A stretch of DNA of 64,000 nucleotides, taken from the NCBI GenBank assembly GCA_031421935.1, contig JANOPQ010000262.1, positions 1 through 64,000 of the forward strand, read 5' to 3'. Below the pieces are notes generated by a model. It searched no databases and was not told the origin of the DNA. It saw only the letters and a program-made list of their open reading frames with translations. This document shows, piece by piece, positions 37,347 to 46,592 of this stretch. Each line of letters opens with the position of its first letter. Position 1 is the first letter of the stretch. The translations under genes and the position numbers were made by a program. Source of the DNA: JAJTFW01 sp031421935. GTDB lineage: Bacteria; Bacteroidota; Bacteroidia; AKYH767-A; OLB10.

Positions 37347-38644
37347 ATGAAGAATATTTACTTTCTTCACAATTGGCAAAACGCATCCAACGCTTTTTGA
37401 TTTTATTATTGGCACTAAGAATAGTTTCATACTTCGTACTCACTGATAATATTGTAATTGTTCAAATAACAAAGGCCAGTTTGCGTATTTCTATTACTTT
37501 GTTATTAGCTGTGATTTTATTTTTTCAAACCCGGAGAAATAATCCAAGGAAAAATAAATTTTTGCAAGTCACTCCGTGGGTGTTGTATGGATTGTATTTG
37601 TTTTTAGGCGTAGCTTCACTTTTTTGGACGAGTTCATTTCATGCTAGCGCTTTGCAATGGGTGATGGATTTTGAAGGATTTATATTCGCTTGGATGTTTA
37701 TGGGTGTTTTTTACATTTATAAACAACGTGATCCCGAAAATTATTTTGAATTGCATAAAATTATTGCCCCAGCTGTTTTAATGGTTTCGGTAGGATTTAT
37801 TCTTGGGATATTTCTTGATCCCGATAAATTTTATCGATTAACACATGGCGGAAGTGTAAGTCGGTTAGGTGGATTTATTATCAATCCAAATGAGTTGGGA
37901 ATGTTGTTTGTAATTGGAATCAGTTGCTTTCTTCCTATGCTTTTTCAACAAGGAAAATTGCGAATTAGTGTCGCACTTTCAATGATCCTGCTCACCTATC
38001 AATTAATATTAACGGGTTCGCGCTCTTCGTTGATTGGGTTGTTATTGGTTTTAATCTTGTATGCTATTTTATATGGAAGTAAGATCAGCAAGTTGGCAAT
38101 TATCGTTGGAACTATTGCATTAGTTCCAATTGCTGGCTATTCTTTCTTTGTAAAGCAAGGGCAAGTCGCAGAATTATTTACACTTACTGGCCGAATCCCC
38201 TTTTGGCAAGATCTTTTGACTTATAATTTCCCAAAGGAACCATGGCTAGGATTTGGATATATGCGTATCGATTACGTCGATAAATTCGATTCCTTAAATG
38301 CGTATGCTGGTGCGATGACACATAATACCTTTTTGCAAGTATTGTTAGGGCTTGGAATGAGTGGTCTGTTGCTAGTTCTGATGCAGTTGTCAGTTTTTCT
38401 GTATTTTGCTAGCAAAGTGGCTGATAAAGGGTTAAAACAATCGATTGGTCTCCTATTAATTCCACTTTTGGTTAATTCAATTACCGAGTTCGGCATTTTT
38501 GGAGAAACCAATTATGGAATCATCTTTTATTTATTTCTAGTTTTTACAGTGGCAGTAGAACCTCTTGTTCACTCTGAGCGTATAAAAAGTCGCCACCATG
38601 AAAAAGTCAAAACTTTCTCTCACCGATCTCAGCCTCTTGCGTGA
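37343..38644 (+). CDS. Wzy-like O-antigen polymerase/ligase
   Basis: Polytopic membrane protein of 433 residues with about eleven hydrophobic segments and the Wzy_C-type periplasmic loop: GGFIINPNELGMLF, LTGSRSSLIGL and TGRIPFWQDLL followed by PWLGFGY. These are typical of Wzy polymerases and WaaL-like ligases, which cannot be told apart here. In a locus with flippase and chain-length regulator, polymerase is more likely. Its end overlaps the next gene by 47 bases. Confidence 0.85.
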   Translation: MNEEYLLSSQLAKRIQRFLILLLALRIVSYFVLTDNIVIVQITKASLRISITLLLAVILFFQTRRNNPRKNKFLQVTPWVLYGLYLFLGVASLFWTSSFHASALQWVMDFEGFIFAWMFMGVFYIYKQRDPENYFELHKIIAPAVLMVSVGFILGIFLDPDKFYRLTHGGSVSRLGGFIINPNELGMLFVIGISCFLPMLFQQGKLRISVALSMILLTYQLILTGSRSSLIGLLLVLILYAILYGSKISKLAIIVGTIALVPIAGYSFFVKQGQVAELFTLTGRIPFWQDLLTYNFPKEPWLGFGYMRIDYVDKFDSLNAYAGAMTHNTFLQVLLGLGMSGLLLVLMQLSVFLYFASKVADKGLKQSIGLLLIPLLVNSITEFGIFGETNYGIIFYLFLVFTVAVEPLVHSERIKSRHHEKVKTFSHRSQPLA

Positions 38645-39947
38645 TTTATTCGCTCCAGGGTTGGAGATGATTATTATTGATCCCTTCGAAAGAGTGGATG
38701 AGAATGTAGAGGAAAGTATGGAGAGTTATCAACCCGATGAGAATAGTTTGAATTTTGTGATTGATGTATCACAGTATTCTTTTTCGTGTTTTCTATCTAA
38801 TGCACAGGATGATTCTTGCACTTCTTTTGATTTTATTAATAACGCCGATGGAACGATTCGATGGTTTTATAATTCGAATTGTAAGGAAGCAATGCATTTG
38901 TCTTTGTACAATTCGAATTCAATAAAGTCAAAGATTTATGTTTCGGTAAGTAAAATAGTATGGAAGTTGGGCCAAGGTAATTTGCTCTCTTCCGGTCGAT
39001 TTGAAATGCAACAATTCTTAGTGAATGAAGTAAAAGCAAAGTATGGAATTGAAGAGCATGAAATATGTACTTTTTTCACAGGCACAAGAGGTGCAACACG
39101 AAAAATAGTTGTAGATGTGACAAGTGAAGATGGAATTTGTGCATTTATAAAAATACCATTAACAGTAACTGCTGAAAAACTAGTTAAAAACGAAATTGAT
39201 ATGGTGAAGTCCTTGAATAAATTTGATTTTACAACCTTGAGTCTGCCTAAGATCTCAAAGCATATAAATGGTCACGCTCGACTATCAAACGTTAAGCCTG
39301 CATTTACAATTTCTGCAGATAAAATCGCGGCCATTCACGCCAGCGCTGTTGGCGAGTTGTACGCACTTAGTCATGAGCGTAAAGCAATCACCGATACAGA
39401 ATCATGGAATGTGATCAATGGAAATGTGCATTATTTGTTTAATGAATTAGAGTATAGGAATAATTTAGACCCCAGTAAAATTGATGCGTTAGTAAAAGGA
39501 TTGAAGCAACTTTATTCAACAATTTCATTGGGAGAGTCTATTCCCGTTTCTGTGTCTCATGGTGACTTTACTCCATGGAACATGTATTGCGACGATCAAC
39601 GATTATATGTTTACGATTGGGAAATGGCGAGAAATGGTATTCCGATGTTATTTGATTTGTTTCATTTTAGTTACCAGTCTGTTATTTTGCAACAACAAAA
39701 ATCGTATAAGGAAGTAAAGATTAACATTAACGGTTGGTTAAAGCAGCCAATCGTGATGCACATGATTCAGAAGTATAGAATAAATGTTAAATTGCATCAT
39801 GCTCTATACTTGTTGTTCAATGTAAGTTTTTATTTACGTCAATACTTGAATGAAAAGGAGCCGCTCATGCAAAGTGAATGGATGATGGATGCTTGGGTGT
39901 TGGCTATTGAAGATTGTTTAACAACTGTAAAAGTCAATTCAAAATAA
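38598..39947 (+). CDS. APH/choline-kinase-like phosphotransferase
   Basis: A 449-residue protein whose C-terminal half has the aminoglycoside-phosphotransferase/choline-kinase fold: VSHGDFTPWNMY with His321-Gly-Asp (catalytic loop) and YDWEMARNG (metal-binding Asp). The N-terminal 150 residues match no family I recognise. No signal peptide. It overlaps the polymerase gene by 47 bases and is followed by a nucleotidyltransferase-kinase fusion. In a polysaccharide locus it more likely phosphorylates a sugar, polyol or lipid-linked intermediate than an antibiotic. Substrate unknown. Confidence 0.75.
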   Translation: MKKSKLSLTDLSLLRDLFAPGLEMIIIDPFERVDENVEESMESYQPDENSLNFVIDVSQYSFSCFLSNAQDDSCTSFDFINNADGTIRWFYNSNCKEAMHLSLYNSNSIKSKIYVSVSKIVWKLGQGNLLSSGRFEMQQFLVNEVKAKYGIEEHEICTFFTGTRGATRKIVVDVTSEDGICAFIKIPLTVTAEKLVKNEIDMVKSLNKFDFTTLSLPKISKHINGHARLSNVKPAFTISADKIAAIHASAVGELYALSHERKAITDTESWNVINGNVHYLFNELEYRNNLDPSKIDALVKGLKQLYSTISLGESIPVSVSHGDFTPWNMYCDDQRLYVYDWEMARNGIPMLFDLFHFSYQSVILQQQKSYKEVKININGWLKQPIVMHMIQKYRINVKLHHALYLLFNVSFYLRQYLNEKEPLMQSEWMMDAWVLAIEDCLTTVKVNSK

Positions 39948-39949
39948 TC

Positions 39950-41254
39950 ATGAATCAAAGACGACTTTTTTTAGATTATTTTTTCAAGGAGATGATGCCT
40001 TATCGCTACGCCTTGTTGAAGTTTATACATACGTCTATTGATGAGATCCCAGAAAACTCGGATGTAGATGTTTTAATTTCTAAGCTTGATTTAGTGAAAA
40101 TACTAAGGATTGTTGAGAAAGGTAAAAATATTGAACGCGTTCAGTTCCATAAAAAATCATTTGCCACATTCACTTGTTTGCTATTTGAAGATGGATCTTA
40201 TTTAGAAATTGATTTTTTACATCGTTTCGATCGAAAGGGCGTTGTGTATTTAGATGCTGCGATGGTTTTGGATGATATCGATGTTTTGAATTCTGGATTA
40301 AAAGTAGCTTCACATGCTTATAGCTTTGAATATATTTTGCTGTTTTATTTGTTGAATGACGCTGTCGTTCCACAGAAATATAGAGATTATTTTGCTTCTT
40401 TTAGTACCGAAGAGAGGTCGGGAATATTTATTCACATGACATCCAGTTATGGTGTAAATATAAATGTGTTAGAGGATTTGTACTCCTTGCACTCTCGTCA
40501 TGCAAAGAAAGTTAGACTGCGAATTGAAAATTTATCTGTGAATAAAGGTATTCGTTTTATATATTATAAATTGCGATATTCTGTCGAAGTATTAAAGGAT
40601 GCTATCAGTCATCGTGGAATCATGATTACTTTTAGTGGAGTAGATGGTGCTGGAAAATCAACCATCATTGATGAAGTCAATGAAATGTTGAAAAGCAAGT
40701 TTCGTCAACGAACAGTGATTCTTCGCCATCGTCCATCTTTATTACCGATCTTAAGTAGTATGCGTCATGGAAAAGCAAATGCTGAGAAAAGAACAAGAGA
40801 ACATCTTCCGCGTCAAGGAACGAATTCAAGCGGATTAAGTTCATTCTTCCGTTTTATGTATTATTATACGGACTATATCTTAGGGCAATTCTATATTTAT
40901 TTTAAATATACGCTTAGAGGATATACAGTTTTGTATGATCGCTATTATTTTGATTTTATTATTGACTCTAAAAGATCTAATATCGTTTTGTCTAAAAAAT
41001 TTATGAAATGGGGATACCATTTCATTTTTAAACCCGAGTTGAATGTATTTCTTTATGCGGATCCAGAAGTAATTAGAACGAGAAAACAAGAATTAGATAC
41101 CATGGCGATTACAGAGCTAACTTCCGATTATAGGAAGTTGTTTACGGAGTTAAGTAATGGAGGAAAGCAGAGGAAATATTTGATGGTGAATAATGTCAGT
41201 AAAGAGGAAACATTCCACCGTGTAATGAAAGAGTGTATTTATTTAACTATTTAA
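39950..41254 (+). CDS. Nucleotidyltransferase-like domain fused to thymidylate-kinase-like domain
   Basis: A 434-residue protein starting at the ATG at 39950; a TTG at 39914 would overlap the previous gene. The N-terminal part has a polymerase-beta-like motif (ENSDVDVLI, with Asp38 and Asp40) and a possible third Asp in LEIDFLHRF. The C-terminal part has a P-loop GVDGAGKS (230-237) and a thymidylate-kinase-like fold with the segment LYDRYYFDFIID. It is not the housekeeping tmk (too long, extra domain). Paired with the APH-like gene, it may modify a sugar or polyol phosphate of the polysaccharide; this is inference. Confidence 0.7.
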   Translation: MNQRRLFLDYFFKEMMPYRYALLKFIHTSIDEIPENSDVDVLISKLDLVKILRIVEKGKNIERVQFHKKSFATFTCLLFEDGSYLEIDFLHRFDRKGVVYLDAAMVLDDIDVLNSGLKVASHAYSFEYILLFYLLNDAVVPQKYRDYFASFSTEERSGIFIHMTSSYGVNINVLEDLYSLHSRHAKKVRLRIENLSVNKGIRFIYYKLRYSVEVLKDAISHRGIMITFSGVDGAGKSTIIDEVNEMLKSKFRQRTVILRHRPSLLPILSSMRHGKANAEKRTREHLPRQGTNSSGLSSFFRFMYYYTDYILGQFYIYFKYTLRGYTVLYDRYYFDFIIDSKRSNIVLSKKFMKWGYHFIFKPELNVFLYADPEVIRTRKQELDTMAITELTSDYRKLFTELSNGGKQRKYLMVNNVSKEETFHRVMKECIYLTI

Positions 41255-41279
41255 TTGAAATCACAATATATTATAGATC

Positions 41280-42035
41280 ATGAAACGTAATCAATATACT
41301 CCACCAGTGAAGCATAATATTACTGCTTCTTATAAAACTCCCGTGATCGACCAATTATTAGGTCGCACTACTCTTGAATGGACCTGTGACGATGGGCACA
41401 AAGAGGCTTTGCAAGCTTCCTTGCGTTTCACTGATTATGAGGGAAATTCTCCAAGTACTTATAGTGTTCTTCGTTTACCCTACATTTTCAAAACATGGAT
41501 GCAATCGCGACGTTCTCCAATTTTGGAAGAGCCAGTTCCGTTTATTGTGATGGACGCCATTCGCTTTTTGACAACGCTGGTTCAACCAGGAATGAAGGTT
41601 GTAGAAGCAGGTGGTGGAAATTCAAGTCTTTGGTTTTTGGAAAAGAATACACATGTCACCACTTATGAGCACAGTTCAGAATGGGCAGGATTTATTCAGC
41701 AAACCGTTCGAGAGAATCCATTGCGTTTCCACGAAAAGAATTTTAATATTAAAGTGATGCAAGGTTCATCTGCCCTTGCAGATATGGCTTTAATTCCAGA
41801 TCAAAGTTTGGACTTTGTCCTTGTCGACTGTATGAATGATTTTACACGACGCAATGATTGTATGGAAGTGTTAATGTCGAAAGTGAAGAAAGGTGGATGG
41901 ATGGTGCTGGATAATTCTGATAACCCAGTGAATTGGGTGGGCGCTGATTTATTGAAAGGAAAAGAAATGCATAAGTTTAGTGGTTTTGCACCGATGGGAT
42001 TGTTTGTTTGTCAAACTACCTTCTGGAAGATGTAA
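41280..42035 (+). CDS. SAM-dependent methyltransferase
   Basis: A 251-residue class I methyltransferase-like protein. Motif I is VVEAGGGNSSLWFL (about 101-114), followed by an acidic strand end (TTYEHSSEW), then a LDFVLVDCMNDF segment and KKGGWMVLDNSD, as in small-molecule and FkbM-like enzymes. It probably methylates a sugar in the surface polysaccharide. It lies between the kinase genes and an acyltransferase in the same operon. Confidence 0.8.
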   Translation: MKRNQYTPPVKHNITASYKTPVIDQLLGRTTLEWTCDDGHKEALQASLRFTDYEGNSPSTYSVLRLPYIFKTWMQSRRSPILEEPVPFIVMDAIRFLTTLVQPGMKVVEAGGGNSSLWFLEKNTHVTTYEHSSEWAGFIQQTVRENPLRFHEKNFNIKVMQGSSALADMALIPDQSLDFVLVDCMNDFTRRNDCMEVLMSKVKKGGWMVLDNSDNPVNWVGADLLKGKEMHKFSGFAPMGLFVCQTTFWKM

Positions 42036-42036
42036 C

Positions 42037-42765
42037 ATGTTGCGAAAAATTATTTTACATATCGCCAAGAAGAAAAATGCTGATTTTAGCTTGGATCCAT
42101 CCTTGAGTAATGAAGTGTTATTCTCGTTTGTATTCGATAAATTTATTTCGCTGGTTCGTTCAACGAAATTTATTTTTTGTAAAAGAGAGTTGATGTTATT
42201 CGTAGGAAGCGGAGTTCGTATTCGCGGACAACGTTCTGCGCATTTTGGTAAGGCTGTGCAAATCGGTGATGGAGTGCAAATAACCGCATGGGGCACGAAA
42301 GGTTTATTTATCGGAGATTATTCGTGGATCGGAAGCTATTCATTTCTTAAAGTATCTTTTTCACTAAACGACAGTGGAAAATTTATTTCGATAGGAAGGA
42401 ATGTCGGAATTGGTGAATACGCTCATCTCGGTGGAGCTGGTGGATTAAGCATTGGCGATGATTGTATTATTGGTCCTTACTTAAGTTGCCACCCAGAAAA
42501 TCATCGTTTCTTAGATACACATGAATTGATTCGTTTGCAAGGAACACAACGGAAAGGAATTTCTATTGGAAAAAATTGTTGGATAGGAGCTAAGGTAACA
42601 ATTCTCGATGGTGTTCATATTGGAAATAATTGTGTAATTGCTGCAGGCGCTGTTATCAATAAGGACATGCCCGATAATGCAGTAATTGGTGGAGTGCCTG
42701 CTAGAGTCATAAGAAGTAGAAATGTCGATGAAGCTAATATCTCTTCGCAGAGAATGTCTGCTTAA
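42037..42765 (+). CDS. Hexapeptide-repeat acyltransferase
   Basis: Left-handed beta-helix acyltransferase (WbbJ/maltose O-acetyltransferase group), 242 residues. The ATG at 42037 starts one base after the methyltransferase stop; longer readings overlap that gene. Hexapeptide turns run from about residue 65 to 225 (VQIGDGVQI, ISIGRNVGIGEYAHLG, ISIGKNCWIGAKVTILDGVHIGNNCVIAAGAV), ending with GGVPARVIR. The candidate catalytic His is in CHPENH. Likely O-acetylates a polysaccharide sugar. Confidence 0.87.
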   Translation: MLRKIILHIAKKKNADFSLDPSLSNEVLFSFVFDKFISLVRSTKFIFCKRELMLFVGSGVRIRGQRSAHFGKAVQIGDGVQITAWGTKGLFIGDYSWIGSYSFLKVSFSLNDSGKFISIGRNVGIGEYAHLGGAGGLSIGDDCIIGPYLSCHPENHRFLDTHELIRLQGTQRKGISIGKNCWIGAKVTILDGVHIGNNCVIAAGAVINKDMPDNAVIGGVPARVIRSRNVDEANISSQRMSA

Positions 42766-42781
42766 TAAAATGGGAGAGAAA

Positions 42782-44038
42782 ATGAATACAAATCAACAAC
42801 AAACCGTTTTGGTAAGTGCTTATGCGGTGAATCCATACCATGGATCTGAAGATGGAATGGGATGGAATTTTATTCTGCAAATTGCACGATTCAATAAGGT
42901 GATTGCTGTTACACGCGAAAATACGCGATCAGATATTGAAAAGTATATCAGCGAAAATACAAGTAAGGATTATTCAAATATTCAATTCGCTTATTATGAT
43001 TTGCCTTATTGGGCACGTTTTTGGAAGAAGGGCGGTCGAGGTGCTATGTTGTACTATTACCTCTGGCAATTTTTCTTACCGCGTTTTGTAAATAAAAATA
43101 AATATAAATTTGATATTGTTCACAATTTGAATTTTCATAATGATTGGACTCCCTCCAGTCTTTGGAAATTAGATAAGCCTTTTGTGTGGGGACCTATTGG
43201 TCATCATCCTCGCATCCCAAAGGATTATGTGTTGCATGTTTATGGCTGGAGATCCTATGTAATGGAGGAAGTAAAGTGGATGATCAAAAAATATTTTTGG
43301 AAGATGGACCCATTGCTTCGCCAAACGGTAAGTCATGCTGATCGAGTACTTACTATGAATTCGGGAGTAGAGCAAGTGTTGGATTTACCAAAGGATAAAA
43401 TTTATTATATGCCTAGTGTAAGCACAGAAGATCCAACTGATAGTATTGACAGGAAAAGAAATTCAGATTTCACTGTACTTTCTGCCGGTCGATTTGTTCC
43501 ATTGAAAGGATTTGATATTACAATCAGAGCATTTGCACGTTTTTATCATCAACTTTCATTTGCAGAACAGAAAAAGACGAAACTCGTTTTAGTGGGTGAT
43601 GGCCCCTACAAAAAGTATTTGCAAAACTTAGCTAAGGAAATGGAAGTTCAAGATCAAGTAACATTCATTGCTTGGTTGCATAGAAGTGATTATAAAAAGT
43701 TGTATAAGAAGTCGGATGTATTTTTATTTCCAAGTCATGAAGGAGCCGGAATGGTAGTAGCCGAAGCACTTTCATACGGACTTCCAGTTGTCTGTTTTCA
43801 AAACGAAGGACCTGGTGAGTTTGTATCAATGGACTGTGGCATTAGAGTTCCTTATAACCGGTATAATACCAGTGTGACCAAGTTTGCTGATGCCTTGCGC
43901 TTATTGAAGGATGATGTAGCATTATATCATTCATTGAGCTTGGGTGCAAGAAAAATGTTTCAAGAGAAGTTTAATTGGAATTTAAAAGGTGATCAGTTGA
44001 AAGATGTTTATAATGATTTATCACGTAAGGCAGGTTAA
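42782..44038 (+). CDS. Glycosyltransferase family 4 protein
   Basis: GT-B glycosyltransferase, 418 residues from the ATG at 42782. That start has a Shine-Dalgarno-like GGGAG six to ten bases before it, which is unusual here; an ATG at 42770 adds four residues. N-terminal NPYHGSEDGMGWNF and C-terminal SHEGAGMVVAEALSYGLPVV with the EX7E glutamates are visible. It probably adds a sugar to the repeat unit. The next gene's GTG start follows its stop immediately. Confidence 0.88.
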   Translation: MNTNQQQTVLVSAYAVNPYHGSEDGMGWNFILQIARFNKVIAVTRENTRSDIEKYISENTSKDYSNIQFAYYDLPYWARFWKKGGRGAMLYYYLWQFFLPRFVNKNKYKFDIVHNLNFHNDWTPSSLWKLDKPFVWGPIGHHPRIPKDYVLHVYGWRSYVMEEVKWMIKKYFWKMDPLLRQTVSHADRVLTMNSGVEQVLDLPKDKIYYMPSVSTEDPTDSIDRKRNSDFTVLSAGRFVPLKGFDITIRAFARFYHQLSFAEQKKTKLVLVGDGPYKKYLQNLAKEMEVQDQVTFIAWLHRSDYKKLYKKSDVFLFPSHEGAGMVVAEALSYGLPVVCFQNEGPGEFVSMDCGIRVPYNRYNTSVTKFADALRLLKDDVALYHSLSLGARKMFQEKFNWNLKGDQLKDVYNDLSRKAG

Positions 44039-45151
44039 GTGAATACAACGAAAAGTAAAATAGTAGCAGTACATCTGCTGAATGATTTCAGTGGAAGTCC
44101 GCTGGTTTTTTCACAAGCATTAAACGCTCTGAAGGCTTCAGGTCATCCTATCGTGATTCATACGAGTAAAGGAAGATCTGGATTTTTAGATCAGGTTGAG
44201 GCATCAAAATTTTATTTTCCATATCAATTTTATTCGAATATATTCATACGTTTGATGGCATTCACTTTTAGTCAGGTATTTTTATTTTTTCAGTTGTTAA
44301 AATATCGAAAGGAAGATGTTATCATTTATGTAAATACATTGTTGCCTTTTGGAGCCGCCTTAGCAGCATTTTGTATGAGGAAGAAAACATTTTATCATGT
44401 GCATGAAAGTTATATTCAACCAGCGCCCTTAAAGTCTTTTTTAAGATGGGTGGCCTCTTTCACTGCAGATACTATCTTTTATGTTTCAAATTATCTATAT
44501 CAAGCAGAAAAAATTGGAAATGTAAATGCTTGTGTGTTACATAATGTTTTACCCCAGTCATTTGTTGATCGTGCAGCAAAGAATCTTTATTCGCCCTCAA
44601 GTAATGAAAGATTTACTGTATTAATGGTGTGTTCGTTCAAAGTATATAAGGGTGTCCCTCAGTTTGTAGAACTAGCTGCTCGTCATCCTAATTTGAATTT
44701 TGAGTTAGTGCTAAATGCTTCTAAGGTTGAAGTATGTCTTAATTTCACACCTCAACATATTCCATCAAATTTGTCGGTGTTTTCTGTTCAAAAGGATTTG
44801 GATTCCTTTTATTCTCGTGCAAATCTTGTCGTGAATCTAACTAATCCAAAGCAATGTATAGAAACTTTTGGTATGACACTTTTGGAAGCCATGAGTTATG
44901 GAGTACCCGTAATTGCACCTACTCAAGGTGGCCCTGCGGAAATAGTAGAGGAAACGATAAACGGTTTTCAAATTGATGTTCATGATGAAGCAACACTCGA
45001 TTTTAGATTGTCTTTCTTAGCTTCAAATCCAGAGTTTATGCAGCAGTTGTCAACAGGTGCTCGTGAAACCGCAAAACGATTTGGGTCAGAGAAATTTAAG
45101 AATTCTCTAATTAATGTTTTTGATTCTTGTAATCAAGATGTAAGAAATTAG
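44039..45151 (+). CDS. Glycosyltransferase family 4 protein
   Basis: GT-B glycosyltransferase of 370 residues, starting at a GTG directly after the previous stop. The donor-binding block ETFGMTLLEAMSYGVPVIAP (about 276-295) and a GGPAEIVEE segment are typical of family 4. The N-terminal domain carries LLNDFSGSPLVFSQ. Sugar specificity unknown. A 244-base gap without any gene follows. Confidence 0.87.
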   Translation: MNTTKSKIVAVHLLNDFSGSPLVFSQALNALKASGHPIVIHTSKGRSGFLDQVEASKFYFPYQFYSNIFIRLMAFTFSQVFLFFQLLKYRKEDVIIYVNTLLPFGAALAAFCMRKKTFYHVHESYIQPAPLKSFLRWVASFTADTIFYVSNYLYQAEKIGNVNACVLHNVLPQSFVDRAAKNLYSPSSNERFTVLMVCSFKVYKGVPQFVELAARHPNLNFELVLNASKVEVCLNFTPQHIPSNLSVFSVQKDLDSFYSRANLVVNLTNPKQCIETFGMTLLEAMSYGVPVIAPTQGGPAEIVEETINGFQIDVHDEATLDFRLSFLASNPEFMQQLSTGARETAKRFGSEKFKNSLINVFDSCNQDVRN

Positions 45152-45395
45152 AGTTTTTGTCTAATATTTATTTTCCTTTAAATGTAACCTTTTTCAACAT
45201 ATTGATAAACGTATATTTATAATTCAACGTTTTTTGGCTCTAATTTGAGTACATCCGAGTCTGAGGCATTTGGCAGCGTAGATCAACTCAATTTTGAAAG
45301 AACCTTCCTCTGTAAGCAATCGTACAAGAAAGGAAATTCATTCTATAGAATTGAACTAATTTATTATCGAATTTATAAGCAGAGCTCAAATAAAT

Positions 45396-46592
45396 ATGAA
45401 GTCGAAGTTAAGTGTTGCTGTGATTGGTACAACTGGTTTGCCGGCTCGTTATGGCGGATTTGAAACTTTAGCGCACCATTTGGTGGATCAGTTAGGGACA
45501 GAGGTTGATTTTACAGTGTATTGCAGTGGAAAATATTTTGAGAAGTCTTCCAAGCGGCTAACAGTTTTTAATGGCGCCAAGTTAGTCTATCTTCCTCTAA
45601 ATGCGAATGGATATCAAAGTGTAATTTACGATATGATTTCCCTTGTACATGCTATTCGACATGCTGATGTTGTGCTAGCACTAGGAGTATCAGGTGCCAT
45701 GCTCTTTCCAATATTGAAATTGTTCACAAGGAAAAAGATTTTAGTAAACATTGATGGACAAGAATGGAAACGCCCAAAATGGAATTGGATAGCCAAAAAG
45801 GTGTTAAGTTTCAGTGAGAAATTGGCAGTTCGTTTTGCAGATGTAGTCATCACGGATAATAAAGTTATTCAGCAATATGTACATAAGAGTTACAATCGTA
45901 CTGATGCTTGGCTAATTGAATATGGTGGAGATCATGTAAGCAAGCAGCCGTTAACGAATTATCATTATGAACAATTTCCTTTTTTAAAGGAGCCGTATGC
46001 TTTCAATGTAAGTCGAATTGAACCTGAGAATAATATTCATTTGATTTTAGATGCTTTCAGTAGAGCTCCACAACAAACATTAGTAATGGTGGGTCTGTGG
46101 AATCATGGAAAGTATGGAATGGATTTGAAAGTGAAGTTTTCTAATTATGCAAACATTCATTTGTTGGATCCGATCTATGACCAAGATCAACTGAATTCGA
46201 TTCGATCGAATGCTAAGTTTTATGTGCACGGACACAGTGCCGGAGGAACAAATCCAAGTTTAGTGGAAGCAATGTGTTTGGGATTACCCATCCTCAGCTA
46301 TGGCATCGATTATAATCGTGATACAACAAATCATCGCGCACGTTATTTTAACAATGCAGAAGATCTTTTGAAACAATTATCCTATTTCGCACAAACAGAT
46401 CTCTCGAAGATGGGAGTGGAGATGCAAAATTATGCAATGCAAAAATATGCATGGCAACGCATTGCTTCCATGTATTTTGCTGCTTTTAAAGGAGAATCAC
46501 AAGCAGTGGCAGAGTTGTCATTCACGATTTCAAATCAATCAGTACATGCAATTGATTTGAAAACTAATAATACTAGATCAGCTGCCGCATGA
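45396..46592 (+). CDS. DUF1972-type glycosyltransferase (rhamnosyltransferase-like)
   Basis: A 398-residue GT-B glycosyltransferase with an N-terminal DUF1972 domain, marked by VIGTTGLPARYGGFETLAH (about 8-26), and a C-terminal donor domain (HGHSAGGTNPSLVEAMCLGLPI). Related proteins include the Cps2T/WchF rhamnosyltransferases that act early on lipid-linked sugars. Its stop overlaps the start of the T9SS cargo gene by 4 bases (ATGA), coupling sugar transfer and protein secretion genes. Confidence 0.9.
   Translation: MKSKLSVAVIGTTGLPARYGGFETLAHHLVDQLGTEVDFTVYCSGKYFEKSSKRLTVFNGAKLVYLPLNANGYQSVIYDMISLVHAIRHADVVLALGVSGAMLFPILKLFTRKKILVNIDGQEWKRPKWNWIAKKVLSFSEKLAVRFADVVITDNKVIQQYVHKSYNRTDAWLIEYGGDHVSKQPLTNYHYEQFPFLKEPYAFNVSRIEPENNIHLILDAFSRAPQQTLVMVGLWNHGKYGMDLKVKFSNYANIHLLDPIYDQDQLNSIRSNAKFYVHGHSAGGTNPSLVEAMCLGLPILSYGIDYNRDTTNHRARYFNNAEDLLKQLSYFAQTDLSKMGVEMQNYAMQKYAWQRIASMYFAAFKGESQAVAELSFTISNQSVHAIDLKTNNTRSAAA

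Noticed and set aside
38598..39947. Antibiotic-resistance aminoglycoside phosphotransferase
   Set aside because: Only the fold-level HGD/DWE motifs match; size, N-terminal domain and operon context argue for a polysaccharide-related role.
39950..41254. Housekeeping thymidylate kinase
   Set aside because: The protein is twice the usual length and has an N-terminal nucleotidyltransferase-like domain and a capsule-locus context.
45245..45463. A 72-codon open frame before the DUF1972 glycosyltransferase
   Set aside because: It runs into the glycosyltransferase gene in another frame and has no recognisable features; the region is more likely an untranslated leader with the small palindrome ATTCTATAGAAT.
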